DNA from: JAPOXR01 sp964291445
Lineage (GTDB): Bacteria > Pseudomonadota > Alphaproteobacteria > Rhodobacterales > Rhodobacteraceae
Reading direction: 5' to 3'
Length of the DNA stretch: 64,000 nt
Assembly: GCA_964291445.2 (NCBI GenBank)
Contig: OZ219862.1
Coordinates: 62,001-126,000 of the forward strand
Part shown: piece after piece, positions 33,154-42,166 of the stretch
Numbering within the stretch: the stretch's first letter is position 1
Layout: each line of letters begins with the position of its first letter
Program-made: the position numbers and the translations under genes
Notes under the pieces: model-generated
Told to the model about the DNA's origin: nothing
Databases searched by the model: none
The model's input: only the letters and a program-made list of their open reading frames with translations

Positions 33154-34272
33154 ATGGTGCAGATTTACCGGGGGATGTTCCGGATGGAGATTGATCAGGT
33201 CGTTCACTCCGGCGATATCGATCGGCTGATCGACGGGATTCCCGACCCGGTTCTCATTCTCGATTCCGATGATCGGGTTGTATTTGCCAACAGCGCCGCC
33301 TCCGAATGGTTCGAGATCGAGCTGCATGGGCAATCCCATTTCGCCCTGTTCAGGCAACCCGAAGCCCTGGACTGCATTGAAAAGGCGAAATCCGGCATTG
33401 GCAGCCGGACAGTTGAGATTTCGACAATCAGAAACGATGTCAGGACAGCCATCCGGATCGATGCGACGCCGCTCGACTGTCCGAATCTCGGGCTTGATGG
33501 ACTCCTGATCTGCCAGCGGGATGTCAGCAAGCTGGATGAGGTCGACCAGCTCCGCAGGGAGTTCGTGGCCAATGTCAGCCATGAGTTGCGCTCACCGCTC
33601 ACCTCGCTGTTCGGAGCAATCGAGGCGTTGAAGGGCGCTGCCCGGAACGATGACTCGACGACCCGGGCGCGGGTTCTGGAAATCATGGAAGCCGAGGCCA
33701 AGCGAATGAAACTTCTGGTCAGTGACCTGTTGTCATTGTCACGGGTCGAAGCCAGCGAGCGAATGCGTCCGACCGAAGACGTGGAAATCGCAGATGCCAT
33801 CGACCAGGCAATTGGTCTTGCCGCGCCCCTGTCCAAGGAGGTTGGCACCCGGATCCTGGTCGATTGCCCAGTTCCGAACCTCGTGGTCTCCGGCGATCGC
33901 GGACAGCTTGTCCAGGCCATGCTCAACCTGATCGAGAATTCGCTGAAATACGCCGAAGGGGGCTCCGAGATGTTCCTGGGCTGCCGGTCGCTGGAGTCAT
34001 TGACGGGATTTGACGGCCCGGTGGTGGAGGTCGAGTTGCGCGACCGGGGTCAAGGGATCGAGGCGCGGCACATCCCGCGTCTGACCGAGCGATTCTACCG
34101 TGTCGACAGGAACCGGACCGGGGAGGGCGGTGGTACCGGGCTGGGGCTGGCGATCGTCAAGCATATCGTCAATCGCCACCGCGGCCGTATGTCGATCTCC
34201 AGCACAACGGGGGTTGGAACCACGGTCAGGGTGCTGCTGCCGGCGGCGGGTGACCAGGAAGGGAAGGCGTGA
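33154..34272 (+). CDS. phoR: PhoR-like phosphate sensor histidine kinase, apparently soluble
   Basis: A 372-residue kinase with a PAS domain (residues ~22-125: GIPDPVLILDSDDRVVFANS), HisKA with the phospho-His in FVANVSHELRSPLTSL, N box LNLIENSLKYA, G1 RDRGQGIEARHIPRL and G2 GGGTGLGLAIVKHI. PhoR proteins normally have N-terminal membrane helices; none is encoded here, since the PAS domain begins almost at once. Starts at 33154 or 33184 are possible, and neither adds a hydrophobic segment. It is followed by pstB, phoU and phoB, which supports the PhoR assignment. Confidence 0.85.
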   Translation: MVQIYRGMFRMEIDQVVHSGDIDRLIDGIPDPVLILDSDDRVVFANSAASEWFEIELHGQSHFALFRQPEALDCIEKAKSGIGSRTVEISTIRNDVRTAIRIDATPLDCPNLGLDGLLICQRDVSKLDEVDQLRREFVANVSHELRSPLTSLFGAIEALKGAARNDDSTTRARVLEIMEAEAKRMKLLVSDLLSLSRVEASERMRPTEDVEIADAIDQAIGLAAPLSKEVGTRILVDCPVPNLVVSGDRGQLVQAMLNLIENSLKYAEGGSEMFLGCRSLESLTGFDGPVVEVELRDRGQGIEARHIPRLTERFYRVDRNRTGEGGGTGLGLAIVKHIVNRHRGRMSISSTTGVGTTVRVLLPAAGDQEGKA

Positions 34273-34310
34273 TCTGGCACCCATAGGGTGGCATTGACAC
34301 GGAATTGTCA

Positions 34311-34328
34311 CACAAGCGACATGACAGG
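34311..34328 (-). promoter_or_regulatory. Possible Pho box before pstB
   Basis: On the minus strand CTGTCAT-GTCG-CTTGTGT shows one good and one weak copy of the Pho box half-site, spaced 11 bases apart. It lies in the 73-base gap between the phoR-like gene and pstB. The second half-site is poor, so this is a weak call. Confidence 0.25.
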
Positions 34329-34345
34329 TTCACAAAACCGGTTCA

Positions 34346-35173
34346 GTGTCGACCCCGGTGCGGAGCGGTCAACCGGGGTTGTCATTGATGGTCGGGATTG
34401 CACATTCACCTGCGAATCCTGCCAAGATCCTCGCGGAGTCGGTCGATGTGTACTATTCCGGCACGCAGGCGCTGTTCTCGGTGAACATCAGGATTCACCA
34501 GGGTGAGGTCACCGCGCTCATCGGTCCGTCCGGCTGTGGAAAATCCACCTTCCTGCGATGCCTCAATCGAATGAATGACACCATAGAGGATTGCCTGGTC
34601 AAGGGGCGCATCGAACTCGATGGCGTCGATATCGGCACCGGTTCAATTGATCCTGTCCAGTTGCGGGCCAGGGTCGGCATGGTTTTCCAGAAACCCAACC
34701 CGTTTCCGAAATCGATCTATGACAATGTTGCCTATGGCCCGCGAATTCACGGCCTGGCCGACAGCAAGGCCGATCTCGACGATATGGTCGAGATGTCGCT
34801 GAGAGGTGCGGCGCTGTGGGAAGAGGTGAAGGACAGGCTGTCATCCAGGGGGACCGGATTGTCGGGTGGACAGCAGCAGCGGCTCTGCATTGCCCGCGCC
34901 ATTGCCACGCAGCCGGAAGTGTTGCTGATGGATGAACCATGCTCGGCGCTTGACCCGATCGCGACGTCCCAGATCGAGGATTTGATCGGGAGGCTTCGGG
35001 AACAGTATACGGTTGTCATCGTGACCCATTCCATGCAGCAGGCGGCCCGGATCAGCCAGCGAACCGCGTTCTTCCATTTGGGGACGCTGGTCGAATATGA
35101 TCAGACCAGCACGGTGTTTACAAATCCTCGGGACGACAGGACCGAGAGCTACATTACCGGTCGGACAGGGTAG
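34346..35173 (+). CDS. pstB: Phosphate ABC transporter ATPase PstB
   Basis: ATPase subunit of the high-affinity phosphate importer. The 275-residue protein has Walker A GPSGCGKST, MVFQKPNPFPKSIYDNVAYG (the PstB-specific Q-loop region), the signature LSGGQQQRLCIARAIA, Walker B VLLMDEPCSALDP and VTHSMQQAARIS. A later start at 34388 would trim the unconserved leader. No pstS, pstC or pstA is in the window, so the permease must be encoded elsewhere or PstB has been separated from it. The next gene is phoU, ten bases on. Confidence 0.95.
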   Translation: MSTPVRSGQPGLSLMVGIAHSPANPAKILAESVDVYYSGTQALFSVNIRIHQGEVTALIGPSGCGKSTFLRCLNRMNDTIEDCLVKGRIELDGVDIGTGSIDPVQLRARVGMVFQKPNPFPKSIYDNVAYGPRIHGLADSKADLDDMVEMSLRGAALWEEVKDRLSSRGTGLSGGQQQRLCIARAIATQPEVLLMDEPCSALDPIATSQIEDLIGRLREQYTVVIVTHSMQQAARISQRTAFFHLGTLVEYDQTSTVFTNPRDDRTESYITGRTG

Positions 35174-35183
35174 GGAGTCGGGC

Positions 35184-35918
35184 ATGGACGAGTCGGGCCA
35201 CATGGATGCTGCCTTCGATGCCGATCTGAATGCCATCTTGACATTGCTTATGAGCATGGGAGGGCTGGTCGAGCAGGCTGTGCGGAATTCGACCGAGGCA
35301 TTGCATGATCGCAATTCCGAACTTGCCGCCTGCGTCATCAGCGACGACAGCAGGATCGACCAGTTGCTCGAGGACATCAACGATTGCGCGGTCAACCTCA
35401 TTGCCCTGCGACAGCCGAAGGCACGGGATCTCAGGATGGTGATTGCCGTCATCCGGATCTCGCAATTCCTGGAGCGTGCCGGCGACTATGCCAAGAACAT
35501 TGCCAAGCGGGCCGTTACCATTACCGGCATGGATCCGGAACTTGAGGGCGACGGTTCGATTCGGCGGTTGGCGATCTCGGTGGAGTCCCTGACAAAGGAT
35601 TCGCTGGATTCATTTGTCTATCAGGATGTGGACAAGGCATCGGATGTGATCCAGCGTGACATCGAGATCGACAGGATGCACAACTCCCTGTTTCGGAAAT
35701 TCGTGAACCTCATGATGGAGGATCCAGGCAGCATCGAGCCGACCTTGCACCTGCTGTCCGTTGCCAAGAATTTGGAGCGGATCGGCGATTACGCAACGGC
35801 AATTTCGGAACAGACGATCTACATGGTGACCGGAAGTCACATTGCCGAACAGCGTCAAAAGGAGGACCTGTCGAGTTTTCTGCGCAAGGAGGAGGCGGAT
35901 GGGAACCAGGAGCAATGA
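35184..35918 (+). CDS. phoU: Phosphate-signalling protein PhoU
   Basis: Links Pst transport to PhoR signalling. The 244-residue protein is built of two repeated three-helix units, each with the PhoU metal motif: ISQFLERAGDYAKNIAKRA near residue 92 and KNLERIGDYATAISEQTIYM near residue 196. The ATG at 35184 follows AGGGTAGGGAG. The stop overlaps phoB in ATGA, so pstB-phoU-phoB form a tight operon. Confidence 0.95.
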   Translation: MDESGHMDAAFDADLNAILTLLMSMGGLVEQAVRNSTEALHDRNSELAACVISDDSRIDQLLEDINDCAVNLIALRQPKARDLRMVIAVIRISQFLERAGDYAKNIAKRAVTITGMDPELEGDGSIRRLAISVESLTKDSLDSFVYQDVDKASDVIQRDIEIDRMHNSLFRKFVNLMMEDPGSIEPTLHLLSVAKNLERIGDYATAISEQTIYMVTGSHIAEQRQKEDLSSFLRKEEADGNQEQ

Positions 35919-36601
35919 CCGGAATCGTTGTCCTGGTGGTCGAGGATGATCCGTCACAGCTGGAATTGCTGACATACAACCTGACCGATGCCGGCTTTCG
36001 CGTCGTATCCGCCACCAGCGGCGCCAATGCACTTGACGTGTTTGCGGCGGAAGAGCCGGATATCGTGCTGCTTGACTGGATGCTGCCGGGAAAGAGCGGC
36101 ATCAAGCTCTGTCGAAACATCAGGGCCGGAAAACGTGGCAACAGGCATGTGCCGGTCATTCTTGTCTCGGCCCGCACTGAAGAGGATGACCTCGTCAAGG
36201 GCCTTGAGGCCGGTGCGGATGATTACATTTGCAAACCCTTTGCGGTTGCCGAGTTGCTGGCGAGGATGAAGGCGCATCTGCGCCGCTCCAATATCCCGGT
36301 TGACGACGAAATTCTGAAATATGCCGACATTGAAATGAAGACCTCGCAGCACCGGGTATTCCGGGCTGGCGTGCGGGTGGAGCTTGGCCCAACCGAATAC
36401 CGGTTGCTGGCAGTGTTGCTTCGGTCTCCTGGCCGGGTCCTGTCCCGGGGGCAGTTGCTTGACCGCATCTGGGGCCCGAACATCTTTGTCGAAGAGCGAA
36501 CCGTCGACGTCCATATCGGCCGACTTCGCAAGGCGCTGGGAAAAGCCGGCGGCAAGAATCTGATCCGGACTGTTCGCGGGGCAGGGTATTCGCTCGAATG
36601 A
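35915..36601 (+). CDS. phoB: Phosphate response regulator PhoB
   Basis: A 228-residue OmpR/PhoB-type regulator. The receiver has acidic residues VVEDDPSQLELL, the phospho-acceptor Asp in IVLLDWMLPGKSG, the Thr/Ser switch region ILVSARTEEDD and Lys in YICKPFAVAELL. The C-terminal winged helix has LGPTEYRLLAVLLRSPGRVL and VEERTVDVHIGRLRKALG. Phosphorylated PhoB would activate phosphate-starvation genes. It overlaps phoU by four bases. Confidence 0.96.
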   Translation: MTGIVVLVVEDDPSQLELLTYNLTDAGFRVVSATSGANALDVFAAEEPDIVLLDWMLPGKSGIKLCRNIRAGKRGNRHVPVILVSARTEEDDLVKGLEAGADDYICKPFAVAELLARMKAHLRRSNIPVDDEILKYADIEMKTSQHRVFRAGVRVELGPTEYRLLAVLLRSPGRVLSRGQLLDRIWGPNIFVEERTVDVHIGRLRKALGKAGGKNLIRTVRGAGYSLE

Positions 36602-36784
36602 CCCGGCGGGCCCGCCGGTTGTGCATGACGGGCCTGCCTTCACCTGGCGACAATTCTTGCGGACGGTACCGCGCTCGCATGACAGGGCCGGCTTCGCCAA
36701 GAGATTCACGACGGATTCGTGGCGAAATGGTCCGCATGTAGGGTTGAATTCGCGTGGTGATTGGGCATTGTCGGCTCGGGTCGG

Positions 36785-37786
36785 ATGCAGGTTGACAGAA
36801 TGGACGCGGTACTTTCACGACGAAAATTCCTGAAACCGGCGGAATTGCGCGAACTGTGCCAAAAATCCGATCTTGCCGGCTGGATACAGCTGGGCAGCCA
36901 TCTTGGCGGCGTGCTGATCGCTGCCTGGCTCCACTACCTGGCAATGGGAAGCTGGTGGGTGCTGGCGACCGGGGCAATCCTCGGTGTCCTCGTCAATTTC
37001 ACTTATGCCGCCCAGCATGAACTTTCGCATGCCACTGTCTTCAGAACCCGGTGGCTGAATGAGTTTTTTGGCCGGATCATCGGTTTCGTACAGCTGTTCC
37101 CGCGTGATTTCGACCAGATCATGCATTTTGCCCACCACCAGTGGACGCAGGATTGGGCCCGCGATGGCGAGTTGATCCGCGAGCCGTACACGCTGAAGAG
37201 CTACCTCCTGTGGCTGAGCGGACTCACCTATTGGACCAGCAGGGTAGGCGGAATGGTTCGGCGCGCCAGGGGCGTGATTGTCGAGCCCTATATCCGCCCT
37301 GAGGAAGAGGCCGGTGTCATCATTGAATCGCGAATTCACCTGGCGCTCTATGCGCTGATCGGCATGGTCTCGATGTTGCTGAGTTCCTTCGAAGCGCTGA
37401 CATACTGGATCCTGCCCATGGTGCTGACCAAACCGATGCACCAGTTGCAAAATACCATCGAACATCTTGGATTGAGCCACGAGGACAACATTCTGAAGAA
37501 CACCCGTTCAACCCGGGCCAATGCGCTGATCCGGTGGCTATGCTGGCAAATGCCCTATCATACCGCCCACCATACATTTCCCGGGGTTCCGTTCTGGAAA
37601 CTCGGACGGCTCGATGCCCGCATCGAGTCGGTGGCGGGCGAGGTGCACCGGATGGGTTGGATCGAGTTCCAGGTCGAAGTCATCCGCAAGCTGGCGGCGC
37701 GGAGCGAGGATTGTTACCCGGTCAACGAGGTCTGGGTAGCTCCCAGGCCCGGAGGTCGCAAGATCAGAATACCTGCCGAAGGCTAG
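36785..37786 (+). CDS. Fatty acid desaturase-family membrane protein
   Basis: A 333-residue di-iron membrane protein. The three His boxes are AAQHELSHATVF, MHFAHHQWTQDW and YHTAHHTFPGVPFW, with an extra NTIEHLG motif. Hydrophobic segments lie around residues 40-80 and 190-215. Relatives include acyl desaturases and hydroxylases; the exact reaction is not clear from sequence. The start is uncertain between ATGs at 36785 and 36800. The next gene follows after six bases, so the two probably form an operon. Confidence 0.85.
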   Translation: MQVDRMDAVLSRRKFLKPAELRELCQKSDLAGWIQLGSHLGGVLIAAWLHYLAMGSWWVLATGAILGVLVNFTYAAQHELSHATVFRTRWLNEFFGRIIGFVQLFPRDFDQIMHFAHHQWTQDWARDGELIREPYTLKSYLLWLSGLTYWTSRVGGMVRRARGVIVEPYIRPEEEAGVIIESRIHLALYALIGMVSMLLSSFEALTYWILPMVLTKPMHQLQNTIEHLGLSHEDNILKNTRSTRANALIRWLCWQMPYHTAHHTFPGVPFWKLGRLDARIESVAGEVHRMGWIEFQVEVIRKLAARSEDCYPVNEVWVAPRPGGRKIRIPAEG

Positions 37787-37792
37787 ATCGGC

Positions 37793-38638
37793 ATGGCTGC
37801 GTTGAAGGTGTTTACGTCGTTATGGGCAATGCAGCCCCATGACCAATCCGGCACCATCCTGCCGGTTCCGGAAATCTGCGAAATGGTGGCGAATGCCGGG
37901 TATGATGGCCTTGCCATCGATCTCGGCGTTGCTGATGTCGAGCAGGCGAGGGTGGTTTGCCCCGAAATCTCCCGATGCGGGTTGACGCCGCTCATCGTGG
38001 CGTTTCCCAAATCCGTGAACGAACTCAGGGATGTCCTGTGCATGGCGGGTGATTTCGGCTCGCCCTTCGTGAACGTCATCGGCCAGGTCATGCCGATGTC
38101 GGTCGACGGGATGATACCGGTCATTCGAGCCTGGATGGAGATGGCCGAAGAATTGGGAATGCCGGTCCAGTTCGAGACCCATCGCAACTGCATCACCAAT
38201 GACCTGTTTTCGACCCTGTGCCTCCTGGATGCGATACCGGAAATGCGCCTGAGTGCAGATTTGTCCCATTACGTCGTCGACCGCGAATTCAAGTTGCCGT
38301 TGGGCGAGGCCGAGCAACGCATGATTGACCGAATCCTCGGCCGGGCCGACAGCTTCCAGGGGCGGGTTGCCAGCCGGCAACAGATCCAGTTGCAACTCGA
38401 TTTTCCGCAGCATCGGAAATGGGTCGACCTGTTTCGGGATTTCTGGCGCCGCGGGATTTCCGACTGGCGACGGCGAAACAGCACCGGCGACTGTATCTTC
38501 CTGTGCGAGCTCGGTCCGCCCGAATATGCCATGACCGATGTCAATGGCCAGGAGATGTCGAACCGGTGGGAGGAAGCGCTGACCATCAAGTCCTGGGTCA
38601 GGGATATCTGGAGAGAGGAGGAAGAGGCCGGCAGGTGA
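37793..38638 (+). CDS. Sugar phosphate isomerase/epimerase-type TIM-barrel protein
   Basis: A 281-residue protein of the xylose isomerase-like TIM-barrel group: FTSLWAMQPHD at the start, VANAGYDGLAIDLGVADVEQ, FVNVIGQVMP, VQFETHRNCITND (metal-ligand Glu and His), MRLSADLSHYVVDREF (metal-ligand Asp and His) and CIFLCELGPPEYAMTD. The metal site is plausible and the substrate is unknown. It follows the desaturase gene by six bases. The pairing with a desaturase is odd and may mean a small-molecule pathway. Confidence 0.75.
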   Translation: MAALKVFTSLWAMQPHDQSGTILPVPEICEMVANAGYDGLAIDLGVADVEQARVVCPEISRCGLTPLIVAFPKSVNELRDVLCMAGDFGSPFVNVIGQVMPMSVDGMIPVIRAWMEMAEELGMPVQFETHRNCITNDLFSTLCLLDAIPEMRLSADLSHYVVDREFKLPLGEAEQRMIDRILGRADSFQGRVASRQQIQLQLDFPQHRKWVDLFRDFWRRGISDWRRRNSTGDCIFLCELGPPEYAMTDVNGQEMSNRWEEALTIKSWVRDIWREEEEAGR

Positions 38639-39127
38639 CCAGCCGCCGGGATGGGCCGTTAAGCCATCAATGAAGTCCGATAATATATATTATGTTAACT
38701 TCTGGATAAAACTGTAACTAGTTGTTAATAAACATGTATTCTCTTTCAAGAAAGTCGACATAACGCAGCCCGGGCCCGCAATTTGGTGGATCGGACATAC
38801 TTGGTGACATGTTTGTCATGCTGGCGGGTCTCAATCCGGGCGCCGGGTCACAGGCCGGCAACCCGGGCCGGCCGGAACTCCCCGGCTGCGATGAAGTTGC
38901 AAATGACAGCACCCATTCCCTTCTCGGATCGGTTGACGTAAGCCGTGCAAGACGCTGTCTCCAGCCGGCTTGACCAACCAGGATGTGACCGGTTCATACC
39001 GGCAATGGATTGAAGGTTTCGGCAAAATTGACCAAAAGGCCGCGTGGCCAGCATTGCATGCAATCGGTTCCGCCGTTCTGCTGACCAAGGATTGACGGCG
39101 GCAATTCACATATCCCGGGAGTGAAAA
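38639..39127 (+). other. Intergenic region with AT-rich palindrome before aroQ
   Basis: About 490 bases without a convincing gene. Bases 38670-38760 are strikingly AT-rich for this genome. They include the perfect 14-bp palindrome ATAATATATATTAT at 38680-38693 followed by GTTAAC. GC content returns to normal towards aroQ. A short leftward open frame (38718-38912) has no recognisable family. Confidence 0.5.
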
Positions 39128-39562
39128 ATGAAGTCGATTCTGATCGTGAACGGTCCGAACCTGAACCTGCTCGGGACTCGCGAGCCGGAAGTCTATGGCA
39201 ACTCCAGCCTGGAGGACATCGAAGCCCTGTGCAGAAAACGGGCCGGAGAACTGGACATCGATGTCGATTTCTTCCAGTCAAACCATGAGGGAGATTTGGT
39301 TGACGCCATTCAGTCTGCCAGCGGCAAACACCAGGGCATGGTCCTCAACGCGGCCGCCTACACCCATACCTCGATTGCGCTACTCGACGTGGTGAAGGCC
39401 GCCGACTTCCCCGTGGTCGAGGTTCACCTGTCGAATGTTTTCAGCCGCGAGGACTTCCGCAAGCGGTCATACATTTCGCCGGTTGCGGCTGGTGTCATCT
39501 GCGGCTTCGGCATCCAGGTCTACGTGTTGGCCATGGATGCGCTGGTGGCGACCGTGGGCTGA
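39128..39562 (+). CDS. aroQ: 3-dehydroquinate dehydratase, type II
   Basis: Dehydrates 3-dehydroquinate to 3-dehydroshikimate, the third shikimate step after aroB. The 144-residue protein has normal length: VNGPNLNLLGTREPEVYG with the catalytic Arg/Tyr loop, FFQSNHEGDLVDAI, VLNAAAYTHTSIAL and EVHLSNVFSREDFRKRS with the catalytic His region. GGGAG precedes the ATG. The accB-accC genes that often follow aroQ are not here; tsf lies convergently downstream. Confidence 0.96.
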   Translation: MKSILIVNGPNLNLLGTREPEVYGNSSLEDIEALCRKRAGELDIDVDFFQSNHEGDLVDAIQSASGKHQGMVLNAAAYTHTSIALLDVVKAADFPVVEVHLSNVFSREDFRKRSYISPVAAGVICGFGIQVYVLAMDALVATVG

Positions 39563-39565
39563 AGC

Positions 39566-39597
39566 CGGGCATCGACGCGCGATTGCGCCGATGCCCG
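39566..39597 (+). terminator. Hairpin after aroQ (weak intrinsic terminator)
   Basis: CGGGCATCG (39566-39574) pairs with CGATGCCCG (39589-39597) over nine bases, three bases after the aroQ stop. The downstream T-tract is short (AATTTT). It also lies just past the tsf stop on the other strand and may serve both genes. Confidence 0.5.
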
Positions 39598-39633
39598 CCT
39601 GAATTTTGTCGGCCGAGCCGATCCCGCGGCCAA

Positions 39634-40464
39634 TCATCCGTCGGCGTCTTCTCCAACTTTCAGATATGCGTATCCGGTGATCTTGCCGCCCTCCTTCTCG
39701 ACGACGCTGGATACGGTAACCGACGGATCGATCACGAATTTCTGGTTGACGAGAGTTTCGTTGGTGTAAAGCGTCCGCAATCCGCTGGTGACGATCTTGT
39801 CGATGATGTGATCCGGCTTGCCGGAATTCTCGGCCATCTTCCTGAGAACATCCTTTTCCTGTTGGGCCCTCTTGGCAGGAAAATCGTCTTCCGAAAGCGA
39901 TATTGGCCGTGCTGCGGCCACGTGCATGGCAATCTTGCGACCGGTTTCGTCATCGAGGCCTTCCGACCCGACCAGCGTGCCGATTTTCCCGGCACCGGCA
40001 ACCACCTGGTTGTGGATGTATCCGGTCACCGAAGACCCGGTCACCTTCTGCATCCTCCGGATGACAATATTTTCCCGCAATTGGGCGATCTTGCCGGTCA
40101 GTTCACCTTCGACGGTGGTGTCGTTCATCGGCGCTGCCAGCAACGCCGGAATGTCATCAACGGATGCGGCAATCTTGCTGAGTTCGACCACGAAGCTTGC
40201 AAACTCGCTGTTTCGGGCCGCGAAGTCGGTTTCGGAATTGACCTCGACCAGGACGCCAGTTCCGTTTTCGATATGCATGCCGATCAGGCCGTCGCCGGCA
40301 ACCCGGTCCGCCTTGCCGGCCGCCTTGGCCTTGCCCTTCAGGCGGAGCGCCTGCTTTGCCGCGTCCATGTCACCATCGTTCTGAAGAAGCGCGTCCTTTG
40401 CATCCAGTACGCCTACTCCGGTTTCGGCCCGCAACTTCCTGATAGATGCCATTAGGTTGTCCAT
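39634..40464 (-). CDS. tsf: Translation elongation factor Ts
   Basis: Nucleotide exchange factor for EF-Tu. The 276-residue protein starts with a short leader and the UBA-like N-terminal domain (IRKLRAETGVGVLDAKDALL), then the signature VEVNSETDFAARNSEF, and a C-terminal half with YIHNQVVAGAGKIGTLVGSE and HVAAARPISLSEDDFP. The ATG at 40464 follows GAGGAAG; MASIRK at 40452 is an alternative. It follows rpsB at 218 bases, a wider gap than usual for the rpsB-tsf pair. Confidence 0.96.
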   Translation of the reverse strand: MDNLMASIRKLRAETGVGVLDAKDALLQNDGDMDAAKQALRLKGKAKAAGKADRVAGDGLIGMHIENGTGVLVEVNSETDFAARNSEFASFVVELSKIAASVDDIPALLAAPMNDTTVEGELTGKIAQLRENIVIRRMQKVTGSSVTGYIHNQVVAGAGKIGTLVGSEGLDDETGRKIAMHVAAARPISLSEDDFPAKRAQQEKDVLRKMAENSGKPDHIIDKIVTSGLRTLYTNETLVNQKFVIDPSVTVSSVVEKEGGKITGYAYLKVGEDADG

Positions 40465-40682
40465 CTGTCTTCCTCTCTGGTGTTCCTGACTTGTTGGTTG
40501 TTGGTGATCAGTGTTCGCCCGCCGGCCATGCCCGGGTTCAATGCCTGAACCGGTTGCGAATGCCAGCCATGCACCGTGCCAATGACCAGCTTCCTGCCGC
40601 CAGTGAAATCCGTCTCTATACGTCTGGCCCGACCGCCAGCAAATCATCCGGCCGAGCGGGTCTCGCCGGCCAGGCCCCGGGC

Positions 40683-41891
40683 TCAGCCCGTGGTTGCCGC
40701 GTCCTTGGCCGGAGCCTCCTTGCCAGCACCGCCCTCGCCCGCCTCGTCGGTCGGCTCCCCGCCATCGCCTTCGTCGGCTGCTGCCTCCGGCGCGTTGGTC
40801 GTGGCATCGTCGCTAGCTGCCGCCTCGTCGGATGGCTCATCGGCATCGTCGGCGCCTGTTTTTGCCTCCGGCCTGTCAGTAGCGGCCCCGGGTTGGTCCG
40901 GCGCCTCCTCCGATGTGCTGGTATCTGCGGCCGCGGGTTGGTCCGGTGTCTCCTCCGATGTGCCGGTATCTGCGGCCTCGGGCCCTACGCCGTCATCGCC
41001 GCCATCTGCCTTCGCCTCCGGTTTGTCGGCTGCCGCCTCCCCGGATGGCTTGTCGCCACCATCGCCATCTGCCTTCGCCTCCGGCTTGTCGTCTGCTGCC
41101 TTGGATGCCTGACCGGCATCGGCGGTGCCAGAATCGTCGGTACTGCCGGCGGCCAGCAATTCCCCTTCGGCCAACTCGCCGATATCCTCGCCGGATTGGC
41201 TGGTCTCCTTGCGCAAACCGGCAATCGCGGCCCTCGCCACCATGTCGCAATAGAAATTGATGGCACGTGACGCGTCGTCATTGCCGGGAACCAGGTGGGT
41301 CACGCCGTCCGGTGAGCAATTGGTGTCCACAATGGCGACGACCGGGATTCCAAGCTTCTTGGCCTCGGCGACTGCCAGTGCCTCCTTCTTGACATCGACG
41401 ACGAACAGCATGTCGGGCAGTTTCTGCATGTCCCTGATTCCACCCAGGGATGCCTGCAGCTTCGCCTGTTCACGCTGAAGACCGAGCATCTCCTTCTTGG
41501 TCAGCCCCTCGATGCCGTCCTTGATTCGCTGGTCGATCTGGTTGAGGCGGTTTATTGAATTCGACACCGTATTCCAGTTGGTCAACGTGCCACCCAGCCA
41601 GCGCTGGTTGATGTAGAATTGCGCACTGCGTTCGGCGGCATCGGCAATCGGCTTTTGCGCCTGGCGCTTTGTGCCGACCAACAGGATGCTGCCGCCCTTG
41701 GAAACTACTGAAAACACGGCGTTCAATGCTGCATCAAGCATCGGCACCGTCTTTGTCAGGTCTATGATGTGGATTCCATTTCTCTTGCTGTGGATGTACT
41801 CTCCCATCAACGGATTCCAGCGATGGGACTGGTGTCCGAAATGGACGCCACACTCGATGAGTTGACGCAATGAAAACTCGGGTATCGACAT
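40683..41891 (-). CDS. rpsB: Ribosomal protein S2 with long acidic C-terminal extension
   Basis: The first ~240 residues are ordinary S2: LRQLIECGVHFGHQSHRWNP, GTKRQAQKPIADAA, YINQRWLGGTLTNW, VVDVKKEALAVAEAKKLGIP and VDTNCSPDGVTHLVPGNDDA. They are followed by about 160 residues made almost only of Ala, Asp, Glu, Gly, Pro, Lys, Ser and Thr. This tail has internal repeats (DKPEAKADG twice; TSEETPDQPAAADTS then TSEEAPDQPGAA). The normal S2 length is about 240-300, so the 402-residue total is unusual. GGAAGG precedes the ATG at 41891. Confidence 0.95.
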   Translation of the reverse strand: MSIPEFSLRQLIECGVHFGHQSHRWNPLMGEYIHSKRNGIHIIDLTKTVPMLDAALNAVFSVVSKGGSILLVGTKRQAQKPIADAAERSAQFYINQRWLGGTLTNWNTVSNSINRLNQIDQRIKDGIEGLTKKEMLGLQREQAKLQASLGGIRDMQKLPDMLFVVDVKKEALAVAEAKKLGIPVVAIVDTNCSPDGVTHLVPGNDDASRAINFYCDMVARAAIAGLRKETSQSGEDIGELAEGELLAAGSTDDSGTADAGQASKAADDKPEAKADGDGGDKPSGEAAADKPEAKADGGDDGVGPEAADTGTSEETPDQPAAADTSTSEEAPDQPGAATDRPEAKTGADDADEPSDEAAASDDATTNAPEAAADEGDGGEPTDEAGEGGAGKEAPAKDAATTG

Positions 41892-42166
41892 TTCTTGATC
41901 CTTCCGGTTTTTACCTCGACGGGAGTTCAGAACAGTGTCCAACCGGATGGCCTCGCAACATGCTGTGGCAAGCCCGTTCCCGTCTGTGAATTGGGGGCGG
42001 TCAATACAGAAGCCGCAAGTGTTCGACAAGAGCAATCCGCCACGTTTTGCCCGGGACCTGTCGTTGCCCGATCATCCGCCGACATGGTGCATTTCGCTTT
42101 TCACGCCATGCTGGTATTCTGGTGGCAGTTCACCCGGATTCAGCGATCCGCAGCAAGGTTGACGAC

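Noticed and set aside
38718..38912. 64-codon leftward frame before aroQ
   Set aside because: Mixed low-complexity composition, no ribosome site seen, and no family; it overlaps the AT-rich stretch by chance.
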